Assembly (NCBI RefSeq): GCF_047607725.1
Contig: NZ_JBLKSS010000065.1
Span: 1-6,683 of the forward strand
DNA: 6,683 nt
Reading direction: 5' to 3'
From: JBLKSS01 sp047607725
GTDB taxonomy: Bacteria; Pseudomonadota; Gammaproteobacteria; Enterobacterales; Enterobacteriaceae
Shown here piece by piece: positions 1 through 6,544 of this stretch. A program made the position numbers and the translations under genes. A model generated the notes under the pieces. The model was not told where the DNA came from. It worked only from the letters and a program-made list of their open reading frames with translations, and made no database searches. The first letter of the stretch is position 1. The number at the start of each line of letters is the position of its first letter.

Positions 1-1
1 C

Positions 2-343
2 ACGCTGTCGCGCCAGGCCGATACGGCAAAGGCGTTCAACTACCTGATGAACCACTGGCGGGCGTTGTGCTACTACGCCGGCGATGGCTGGGCGGAGATC
101 GACAATAATATCGCTGAAAACGTGCTGCGGGTAATAAGCCTGGGTCACAAGAACTATCTGTTCTTCGGTTCGGATAGCGGCGGCGACCGGGCGGCGCTGA
201 TGTATACGCTGATCGGCAGTTGCAAACTGAACGGCGTGGAGCCGGAAGCGTATCTTCGCCATGTGCTGGCGATTATCGCGGATCATCCCATCAACAAAAT
301 CAAAGAGCTCCTGCCGTGGAACATCACCATTCCTGCTGAATAA
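2..343 (+). CDS. IS66-family transposase (TnpC), C-terminal part
   Basis: This is the C-terminal 113 residues of the DDE transposase that cuts and joins the ends of an IS66 element. The open frame enters from the window edge, so the start is not seen; the ATG at 47 is internal. The segment DNNIAEN holds the conserved Asn-Asn-x-x-Glu block, whose Glu is the last acidic residue of the DDE site. It is followed by the family signature LGHKNYLFFGSDSGG and the C-terminal block of EAYLRHVL, DHPINKI and LLPWN. In most family members the block reads AER-x-LR; here it reads AENVLR, so a usually conserved Arg is Asn. The frame ends in TAA at 341-343, close to the element's end, as expected. The visible part is undamaged. 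Activity cannot be judged without the upstream part and the accessory genes tnpA and tnpB. Confidence 0.92.
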   Translation, partial: TLSRQADTAKAFNYLMNHWRALCYYAGDGWAEIDNNIAENVLRVISLGHKNYLFFGSDSGGDRAALMYTLIGSCKLNGVEPEAYLRHVLAIIADHPINKIKELLPWNITIPAE

Positions 344-353
344 CTGTCAATAC

Positions 354-373
354 GGCGCTGGGCGTACGCTTAC
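354..373 (+). repeat. IS66 right terminal inverted repeat
   Basis: The last 20 bases before the phage sequence read, on the complementary strand, GTAAGCGTACGCCCAGCGCC. The GTAAGCG start fits IS66-type termini. The partner left repeat is outside the window, so the repeat length is assumed. Confidence 0.6.
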
Positions 374-1715
374 GTTAGATCCGGTACAACTCGCCCAGTT
401 GCGCAGCGTGGCGCAGGGGCAGTTCAGCCAGCAGCAACGGGAATATCGTGTTGAATTAGAAGGTGAACTGAAAGATTTCACCGCGGCGGCGTTACGTGGG
501 AAGAATTACCCCCGTGAATTCACAGCGGATGAATTTACCCGCGACTACGGCTACGATGCCGGACAGAAAGAATATGCAAATTATCTCGATACCCAACAGC
601 TAGGCAGCGATATCTCAACGGTTCAGCAGTTATCACCGGTGGGGCAGCAGGCGTTGCTGAATGCGCGCGAACCCGTGCCAGGAGAAGGTTACGCCGAGGC
701 GGCTAAACGGCATGAGACATTGCAAAAAGCCGTTGAATACGTCAACAGAGCTCGAATGCAAGATCCTATTCAATACGCCGCGGAACAAAAACAAATTGCC
801 CCTCTCGATATGCAAACGCCTGATTCCTTAAGCGCGGGGCTATCGGCGCGGGCGAGCTTAACCCCTGAGCTGGCCCGGCATTACGGCACCCCATTAGCCA
901 TTTTTTCCCAGTCGGAAGCGTCTCAGATAGGCGAAATGCTGCGTTCTGCGCCGGCGTCACAGTCCGTTGCTTATCTGGATGCGATGCGGCAGGGGCTGGG
1001 GGCTGGGGCGCAGTACTCAGCCGCGTTACAGCAGGTGAGCAGCTACGCGCCGTCGGCGGCGGTTGCCGGTGCCATCATGGGAAAGAGGGGTAACGTAATA
1101 GGGAATGAGGGAGTTTGGTGGTGGGGCTCCGATTTAATGGTCACCCCGGATGATGCAGTAAAAACGATTATCGAGGGGGCCAACGCTCGCGCCGGCGTGA
1201 CGACCAACGTCAACGGAGTCGAGAATAAAACCCGCGGAATTGAGATTCCCAAAGAGACCGATTTACGCCCTGAGTTTGTCGACAAGGTAGGCAAGGCTTT
1301 TGCGGGGGATGCCGAAGGCGCAGCGCAGGCGTACGAAGTCGCTAAGGATTATTACGCTGGAGTCATGGCACGCAAGGGGAACGTCTCAGGGGAATACGAC
1401 AAAGACACTTGGACTCAGGCTATCAACGTTGCGACCGGGGGAGTTTACAACTACAAAGGTCAGGGGGACGTGCTGTTACCCTGGGGGATGTCAGAAAGCC
1501 AGTTCGATAAGGCGGTAGGAGTAGCTTGGAAGGAGCAAGTGTTGGACGAAGGAATCAAGGCGCCGCTCGGGCGATACGGATTACAGAGCCAAGGCGATAG
1601 TCAGTATCTGGTAAAGCTGGGTGGCGGGTTCCTTATGGGAAAAGACGGCAGACTGGTGGTGTTGCACATTGACGCAGAAAAGCTCCGCTTTGGCGAGGTG
1701 GGCATTCCTCAATGA
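374..1715 (+). pseudogene. Phage virion-internal/ejection-type protein, 5' end lost to IS66
   Basis: An open frame of about 446 codons continues from the IS66 boundary to TGA at 1713-1715, with no start of its own. The open frame can be extended back to 261, but that part only reads IS66 sequence out of frame. The N-terminal half is rich in Gln, Ala and Glu and looks helical (for example QFSQQQREYRVELEGELKDF). The C-terminal half contains GVYNYKGQGDVLLPWGMSES and ends with a KLGGGFLMGKDGRLVVL segment. I associate this pattern with large structural or internal virion proteins of podoviruses. The next gene starts inside its stop codon (ATGA), as in phage late operons. I suspect it matches one of the internal proteins of epsilon15-like phages, but this is from memory of gene order, not from an alignment. 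Apart from the missing 5' end, no lesion is visible, unlike the two genes after it. Confidence 0.65.
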
Positions 1716-3113
1716 GCTATTTCGGTTTTAGCCCGACACAACAAAATAAAGCGCTGGCCTACGCCGCGGAACATCCCATTGGCACAGGCACTCTGCAAGA
1801 TGCAGCTTTCTTCGATGGCGCGGGTACTGCCGTTTTTGAAGGACTTTGGTCTGGTGTAAGGCAGGCGGATCAAGTGGGATGGGCGGCGCTGGATACCGTG
1901 ATGTCACCCGTTGCCGAAGCGGTAAGCGAAACCTTTGGCGTGCGTGACTCTTCTGCCGATTTTTTCAAGGCCCAGCGAAAACTGGCGGAAAAAAGCGTCC
2001 GCGAACTCACGCCCGATCCGGGAACAACCGGAACCGCGGGGCAAGTGCTGTTCTCTCTGGCTGGGGCAAATAGGCGGACAGGCGATCGCAGGCTCCCTCA
2101 TAGGTGGGCCCTGGGGCGCTGCTGCAATCGTGGGCACGCTGCAAGGGTTCTCCGATTACGAAAAGTCGCGAGCCGACGGCGTCGATTACGGGACAGCCGT
2201 TGATAAGGCGCTGGTCACCGGCGGCACGGCGGCATTAGGTGCGGTTCTCCCTATGTCGCTGGGGCTACGGGCAGGGGGCGCGGTGGCCGAGGGGGTAGGT
2301 GCCGCGCTGTCTGTTGGCAGAGGAGCCTCGGGTGCATTAGCGGGAGCCGTGGCTCGTGCTGTGCCTGACCTATTTTATTAGGCAGGTACCAATGTCGCGA
2401 TGGGCATGGCCCAGCGGGACTCTCTGCCGACATTCTACGACGCGGCGGTTACGAGGACATGGTGCGCCAGTATGATGTTATGGACGCTCAGGCACTGGCA
2501 ACCGATGCTGTTCTGGGGCTTGCGTTCGGTGGGCTGGGGCGCTTTATCAATAGCCGCGGTGAGGGGCGTTTCCCCGGAAGAGATTGATGCCGTGCTGACG
2601 AGCAGCAGCCATTTTAACTTTGAGGTTACCGCGGCGCCGGGGTTGCCTGTCAGCGTGCTTTCCCGCAATGCCCATGCCCAGGTGATGAATAAGGCGATGG
2701 CAGACGTACTGGCAGGTGAACCCGTGGATGTCGGCGCGCTGCTTGAGGGGGGCGGAATTTCTGCAAAAGACGCCAAGAGTCAATCTGGCTTCGCAGTCGG
2801 TGCGTGAGGCATTAGGGCTTAGGGGGGAAGCCACCACGGCAGCGGAACAGGTGAGGCAGGACCAGTTAGCCACGGGGGGGAACGTCTGGCCCGCGGTAAC
2901 GACACCGCGGGTGATGAGTATGATTTCCGGCATGCAGAGCGCGCCGTGATGGAAAATCCCGATCTTGAGGTGCATGTCGTGGATCATGACGACAGTGTTA
3001 CGGTGGTAAGGGCAGCGGACTTGTTGGCACAAGCCAATAAGGATGTCGAAAACGCTAAGCACGACGCCGGTTTATTTGATGTGGCGGTGAACTGCTTCCT
3101 TGGGAGAGCGTAG
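1712..3113 (+). pseudogene. Phage virion-internal protein, multiply frameshifted
   Basis: The gene starts at ATG 1712, overlapping the previous stop, and reads MSYFGFSPTQQNKALAYAAE. Following the sensible protein through three frames gives a product of roughly 467 residues ending in TAG at 3111-3113. Lesions in order: an extra base in the G-run 2063-2066; in-frame TAG at 2379-2381; a lost base near 2421-2425; an extra base near 2558-2578; an extra base around the G6 run 2747-2752; a lost base at the G7 run 2874-2880. The restored protein has long Gly/Ala-rich hydrophobic stretches (2068-2150, 2220-2375), then GGYEDMVRQYDVMDAQ, and an acidic C-terminus around HVVDHDDSVTVV. Gly/Ala-rich hydrophobic segments fit a protein that enters or crosses a membrane during DNA ejection, which is an inference. 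Most lesions sit in homopolymers, so some could be sequencing errors; the TAG is not explained that way. Confidence 0.7.
3102..3106 (+). promoter_or_regulatory. Ribosome binding site of the third phage gene
   Basis: GGGAG lies 8 bases before the ATG at 3115. The same frame has an upstream start at 3100, but that one would overlap this site and the end of the preceding gene. The spacing therefore favours 3115. Confidence 0.6.
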
Positions 3114-3114
3114 A

Positions 3115-4068
3115 ATGCGACAGGAATGTATACAGGCGATCACCGCGGCGTCGAAACGCACGTTGACCTCAGCAGAGATTCAGGAGATTGAAGATCGCAT
3201 AGTGAAAAATATGCGCCATTTGGCGCGTAACGACCCGACATCATGGCGGAGTTTAAGCGAGTCAGAGCGGATGCAGCGCGCGGGACAAATGGCGGCGGAA
3301 GAGTTAGAACGCGAGGCCACGCTGAAAAAGCGGCGGGTGGCGTTGACGATAGCGGCGCGCCAGCGGTTGGATAACTTTATCGCTGGCTATAAGGGAAAAG
3401 GCGGCAAGCTGGAAGCCCTGAACCGAACGATTGCATTTCACGCTGATGGCAAAGCCCATTTTTTATCGGTGGAATCCCGCACCAAGGCGACGCGGGATTA
3501 TGCCTTAAGCCAACTGGACGAATTATTCAGCGCCATTGACCCGTGTTTCTTTCAGCTTTTTGAGGATACGCAAGGGGTGCGCGATCTGGTCTACGAAATG
3601 CGCGGGTAGGATACCGGCAACGCCAGAGCGAAGAAAGGCGCGGAAGCGTGGAAAAACGTTTCCGAGCTGTTGCGGCGTCGCTTTAACGATGCCGGAGGCG
3701 ATATCGGTTATCTGGAAGATTGGGGCTTGCCGCAACACCATTCTATGGAAAAGGTAGGTAAAGCCACGCAATCCGACTGGATCGGGTTTGTGCTAGGGAA
3801 GCTTGACCGCAATAAGTACGTAAAAGAGAACGGTGAGCTGATGAGCGATAAGGATGTCGTCGATTTTCTTGGTCATGCTTACAAGACCATTGCCACCGGC
3901 GGCATGAACAAACTCGGTGATTCGGGGCTACGCCTGTCTGGCGCGCGCGCCAATCGTGGCAACGCTGAAAGGCAAATCCACTTTAAGGACGCGGAAGGGT
4001 ATTTAGCCTATCAGCAGCGCTTCGGGGAAAAGTCGATGTGGGATATTCTTGTCAACCACCTGGAATAA
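3115..4068 (+). pseudogene. Large phage virion protein, N-terminal part, with in-frame stop and 3' truncation
   Basis: From ATG 3115 the frame reads MRQECIQAITAASKRTLTSA and runs 164 codons to TAG at 3607-3609. It then continues in the same frame, without any shift, to 4068: about 317 codons if the stop is read through. The N-terminal part is charged and probably helical (residues 20-100), with several Arg/Lys/Glu-rich stretches. After the stop comes DWGLPQHHSMEKVGKA (about residues 202-217), then KLDRNKYVKENGELMSDKDV and GMNKLGDSGLRLSGARANRG. A W-x-LPQ-H-H type motif occurs in very large internal proteins of podoviruses. Such proteins are usually far longer, so the 3' part is missing. The final TAA at 4066-4068 is not the gene's own: it is the first three bases of the palindromic repeat. 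The start lies one base after the previous gene's stop, so the three genes form one late-operon block. Confidence 0.68.
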
Positions 4069-4433
4069 GCGCCCCGTGGAGGACGTCTTGAATTATTGGT
4101 GGGTTTGTTGTATGAGACAGTAAACCTACGTTACACGCTTATGCTCATTGCATTTTCACATTGTATTGATTTTAATAACTTTTATTTCCATCCCGGTTTG
4201 AGTGATATAAAATTAGTGGTTCTGAAGTTTGTGATAGTGTCCATTAAAATTTNANTGGACACTATCACAAACTTCAGAACCACTAATTTCATATCACTCA
4301 AATCGGGATGGAAATAAAAGTTATTAAAATCAATACAATGTGAAAATGCAATGAGCATAAGCGTGTAACGTAGGTTTACTGTCNCATACAACAAACCCAC
4401 CAATAATTCAAGACGTCCTCCACGGGGCGCTTA
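4066..4433. repeat. 368-bp near-perfect palindrome (two 184-bp inverted arms)
   Basis: The left arm starts TAAGCGCCCCGTGGAGGACG at 4066, and the right arm is its reverse complement ending at 4433. All positions align around a centre between 4249 and 4250 with no unique spacer, the centre being TTAAAA/TTTTAA. Only two unambiguous mismatches are seen between the arms (left GGTTTGAGTG against right GATTTGAGTG; left ATATAAAATT against right ATATGAAATT). The bases N4253, N4255 and N4384 are predicted as T, A and T if the symmetry holds. Each arm is AT-rich inside and GC-rich at its outer tip. Related open frames of 73 codons starting at TTG occur on both strands, but they merely reflect the symmetry. 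No transposase is encoded. The unit also starts at 6545. It could be a MITE-like element, an inverted duplication of an element end, or an artefactual join. Confidence 0.9.
4148..4176 (+). promoter_or_regulatory. Possible sigma-70 promoter in the left repeat arm
   Basis: TTGCAT at 4148-4153 and TTTAAT at 4171-4176 are separated by 17 bases. The -10 matches the consensus at 5 of 6 positions, the -35 at 3 of 6. The region is AT-rich, so chance is a real possibility. The mirror copy in the right arm points the opposite way, giving two convergent promoters aimed at the centre; the copy at 6545 carries the same -35/-10 pair. Confidence 0.25.
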
Positions 4434-4436
4434 CGT

Positions 4437-5666
4437 CTGATTCAGGGTTACGATCCGACGCAGCTCGATCCCGCGCCGGATTGGGTCATTATCGGCAACG
4501 CCATGTTGTGGGGCAATCCCTGCGTGGAAGCGGTGTTGGAGCGCGGCATCCCTTATGTGTCCGGCCCGCAGTGGTTGCACGATCACGTGCTGGCGCAGCG
4601 CTGGGTGATCGCCGTTGCCGGCACCCACGGCAAGACCACCACCGCAGGCATGGTCGCCTGGATCTTGGAGGAGTGTGGCTATCAACCGGGCTTCGTGATT
4701 GGCGGCGTACCGGGCAATTTCACCGTCTCCGCCCGGCTTGGCGACGGCCCGTTCTTCGTGGTGGAGGCGGATGAATACGATTGCGCCTTTTTCGATAAAC
4801 GGTCCAAGTTCGTTCATTACTGTCCACGCACCCTTGTTCTGAATAACCTGGAATTCGACCACGCCGATATTTTTGATGATCTCAAAGCGATCCAAAAGCA
4901 GTTCCATCATCTGATCCGGCTGGAGCCCGGCAAAGAGAAAATTATTTTGCCGGATAATGACGCCAATCTTAAACACACCTTGGCAATGGGATGCTGGAGC
5001 GAAACGGAATACGCCGGCGAGGAAGGCGCATGGCGCGCGAAAAAAACCACCCCGGACGCTAGCGGTTTCGAGGTGTATTTGCACGATGAGCCCGTTGGCG
5101 CGGTCAGTTGGCAACTGGTGGGCGAGCATAATATGCATAACGCCCTGATGGCTATCGCCGCTGTTCGCCATGTCGGCGTGCAGCCGGCGGACGCCTGACG
5201 GGCGCTGGACCGCTTTATCAATGCCCGCCGGCGGCTGGAGCTTAAAGGTACCGCCAACGGCGTGACGGTTTACGATGATTTTGCCCATCATCCCACCGCT
5301 ATCCTGGCGACGCTTGCGGCGTTGCGCAGCAAAGTAGGCGGCACGGCGCGGATTCTAGCGGTACTGGAGCCCCGTTCCAACACCATGAAAATGGGGCTAT
5401 CCAAAAATGAGTTGGCGCCGTCACTCGGCCGCGCTGACGAGGTGTTTCTGTATCAGCCGCAGCATATTCCCTGGCAGGTGAGCGAAGTGGCGGAGGCCTG
5501 CGTGCAACCTGCGCACTGCAGCGCCGATGTCGATACGCTGGTGGAGATGATCGTGAAAACCGTGCCGCCGGGAGATTTCATCCTGGTGATGAGCAACGGC
5601 GGTTTTGGCGGCATCCATGCCAAGCTGCTGGATCAGCTGGCGCAAAGAGCCGCGCGCCAGGGCTGA
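4437..5666 (+). pseudogene. mpl: UDP-MurNAc:L-Ala-gamma-D-Glu-meso-DAP ligase (murein tripeptide ligase), 5'-truncated with in-frame stop
   Basis: Mpl is a cytoplasmic Mur-ligase that reattaches recycled L-Ala-gamma-D-Glu-meso-DAP tripeptide to UDP-MurNAc, using ATP. Recognition rests on near-continuous similarity to E. coli Mpl: LIQGYD, GNPCVEAVLE, the P-loop GTHGKTTT (4620-4643), EADEYDCAFFDKRSKFVHYC, NNLEFDHADIFDDL, GEHNMHN, INARRRLEL, YDDFAHHP (from 5271), LEPRSNTMKMG and MSNGGFGGIH. The C-terminus is complete, ending in TGA at 5664-5666. Two defects are clear. The frame emerges from the palindrome at the residue equivalent to about 49 of the E. coli protein (457 aa), so the N-terminal Rossmann part that binds the UDP sugar is gone, along with the start codon. 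In addition, TGA at 5196-5198 interrupts the frame (PADA*RALDRFINARRR) without any shift. No active full-length enzyme can be made from this copy. Confidence 0.95.
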
Positions 5667-5727
5667 GGGCGTTTGGCCGAGGCAACGCTTTCTCGCGGCG
5701 CGGAAGGTTAACGCCATGCGCCAGGGC

Positions 5728-5750
5728 AAAAAAACCCCCGCGAGCGGGGG
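5728..5750 (-). terminator. Rho-independent terminator (minus strand)
   Basis: On the minus strand the sequence reads CCCCCG-CTCG-CGGGGG, a six-pair GC stem with a four-base loop, followed directly by seven T (5734 down to 5728). This is a textbook intrinsic terminator for transcripts coming from the right. On the plus strand the stem is followed only by AAAA, so it is not an intrinsic terminator for mpl. Confidence 0.8.
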
Positions 5751-5770
5751 AAAATCGTCTGCTAGACGAT
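5751..5770 (-). terminator. Second, upstream hairpin with a short U-tract (minus strand)
   Basis: On the minus strand, ATCGTCT-AGC-AGACGAT forms a seven-pair stem (5754-5770), whose final T is followed by TTT at 5753-5751. It lies directly before the stronger terminator, so the two form a tandem pair ending minus-strand transcription. The stem is weaker and the U-tract short, so it may only assist. Confidence 0.5.
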
Positions 5771-5965
5771 GAGGGAATCATCAAATCGCGATGGGTTAAT
5801 TCCGGACACAGGATTAACTGAGGGTCGCCGCGAAATGATGTGGGTTACAGAGAGTGTTTTACAACATGACACATTGCATAGTGCTGCCAAAAAAGCATGC
5901 CCGCCGGGTGGCGCTGATCTGCCAGGCGCTGCCGCGAGCAGCTGTCCCGGTTCTGGCGAACTGAC
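5771..5965. other. Gene-less stretch between the terminators and yhcN
   Basis: No recognisable gene. On the minus strand this would be an unusually long 3' region of the yhcN-like transcript, or the site of a lost gene: in E. coli mpl is followed by the convergent yjgA, and I see no yjgA here. A 32-codon plus-strand frame at 5866-5964 (MTHCIVLPKKHARR...) has only a distant AGAGAG upstream and no known match. The 5795-5818 hairpin lies inside this stretch. Confidence 0.5.
5795..5818. repeat. Short inverted repeat (hairpin)
   Basis: GTTAATTCC pairs with GGATTAAC across the loop GGACACA, with one bulged T. There is no U-tract on either strand, so it is not a terminator by itself. Its role is unknown. 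Confidence 0.45.
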
Positions 5966-6230
5966 TTACTTGTAAAGCTGGGCGGTGGCGTGCCAGTTGC
6001 CGTGTTCATAGGCTTCGGTTACGTGGTAGGCGCGGGCGCCCTTCGCGTCGGCCGCCTGATTCAGCGCCTGATGGATGTCGCTTGGCGCACCGTCGATACC
6101 GCTGACGCTAACGCTGCCCATGGGCTGCAAATCTTGAACCTGCTGCAGCGAGATGGAATCCGCGGCGAATGCGCCGAAAGACAATGCGGAAAGCACCGCC
6201 ATTAAAAGGTAACGCCGTTTTGGTTTTCAT
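5966..6230 (-). pseudogene. yhcN: YhcN-like periplasmic DUF1471 stress protein, frameshifted in the signal peptide
   Basis: Small DUF1471 (YhcN/BhsA/McbA-type) proteins are exported to the periplasm and linked to acid, peroxide and biofilm stress responses. The mature part matches YhcN closely: ADSI at the cleavage region, LQPMGSVSVSG, KGARAYHVTEA and the C-terminal WHATAQLYK. The open frame proper begins at ATG 6202 (MAVLSALSFGAFA), which lacks the positive n-region of a signal peptide. An ATG at 6230 reads MKTK and then falls out of frame. If the T-run 6218-6221 (AAAA on the coding strand) had one base less, the protein would start MKTKRRYLLMAVLSALSFGA, a proper signal peptide for an 87-residue protein, the usual size. 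I therefore read a one-base insertion. Slippage on the A-run or an alternative start at 6202 might rescue some product. No good Shine-Dalgarno is seen before 6230. The gene is convergent with mpl. Confidence 0.85.
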
Positions 6231-6290
6231 CGCTTTATTTCTCATATAACGCTTCATCTATCTCGGACTGTGATGCTTATGACGAAGCTA

Positions 6291-6318
6291 AGCATACACT
6301 AGTAACGAAATGTACTAA
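6291..6318 (-). promoter_or_regulatory. Possible promoter of the yhcN-like gene
   Basis: On the minus strand TTAGTA (6318-6313) and TATGCT (6296-6291) are separated by 16 bases. This would place the transcript start near 6284 and give a leader of about 54 bases to the ATG at 6230. The -35 is weak (3 of 6), so this is a tentative placement. Confidence 0.3.
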
Positions 6319-6322
6319 TGGT

Positions 6323-6339
6323 TTAATAATGATTATTAA
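6323..6339. promoter_or_regulatory. Fur-box-like operator candidate
   Basis: TTAATAAT-G-ATTATTAA is a perfect 8-1-8 inverted repeat. Its inner 7-1-7 part differs from the Fur core TGATAATNATTATCA at one position per half-site. It lies just upstream of the presumed -35 of the yhcN-like gene. AT-rich palindromes arise easily by chance in such a region, so Fur control is only a suggestion. Confidence 0.3.
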
Positions 6340-6544
6340 TGAAACTTTAAGCTTGCAATCATCCAGGTTATAAACAAAGGTTATTAAATATGCGCAAAAA
6401 ATGAGCGTATTTTGTTAAAGTAATGTAACATCATGCGCATAAGTTGATGTGGCTAAAAGTGCGGTCTGAGAAAGCATTTCCCACTAGCTTACAGATAACG
6501 TCCCTTATTTCTGACATGTAATAGCGGGTGTCACGCTATTTACG

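Larger units (their letters stand above)
1..373 (+). mobile_element. IS66-family insertion sequence, right end
   Basis: The left part of this element lies outside the window. What is visible is the 3' end of the transposase gene, a 10-base gap, and a terminal sequence ending in CGCTTAC at 373. Read inward on the other strand this is GTAAGCG, which resembles the GTAA-type ends typical of IS66 elements. Immediately after 373 an unrelated phage reading frame begins in a different frame, so 373/374 is the likely insertion boundary. IS66 elements usually make an 8-bp target duplication; the right copy would be the 8 bases at 374-381, but the left copy is not in the window. The exact last base is inferred from the terminal motif. 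Confidence 0.85.
6231..6544. other. AT-rich intergenic region upstream of yhcN
   Basis: About 310 bases with no coding frame I can support on either strand. It contains the presumed yhcN promoter, a Fur-box-like palindrome, and a spaced inverted repeat TATGCGCA (6388-6395) / TGCGCATA (6435-6442). It ends where the second copy of the palindromic repeat begins. Confidence 0.6.

Noticed and set aside
261..373. Upstream extension of the first phage reading frame
   Set aside because: This part is IS66 transposase gene and terminal repeat read out of frame; the phage homology can only start after the IS end.
1043..1294. Minus-strand 83-codon frame inside the first phage gene
   Set aside because: No start context and no recognisable protein; it lies within a long coherent plus-strand frame.
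4096..4403. Pair of 73-codon frames on both strands within the palindrome
   Set aside because: They mirror each other through the repeat's symmetry, use TTG starts, cross ambiguous bases and match no protein I know.
4431..5291. 286-codon frame on the minus strand across mpl
   Set aside because: It lies opposite unmistakable Mpl protein sequence and is a shadow of GC-rich coding DNA.
5866..5964. 32-codon frame MTHCIVLPKKHARR... as a leader or small protein
   Set aside because: No good ribosome binding site, no following gene in that direction and no recognised family; kept only as a remark in the gene-less stretch.
5769..5975. Plus-strand frame containing EMMWVTES, which resembles the IIWVSKS motif of YjgA
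   Set aside because: The similarity is a few residues only, nothing following fits YjgA, and yjgA normally lies convergent to mpl on the other strand.
5990..6205. Plus-strand 71-codon frame antisense to yhcN
   Set aside because: The opposite strand encodes a clear YhcN-like protein; this frame is its shadow.
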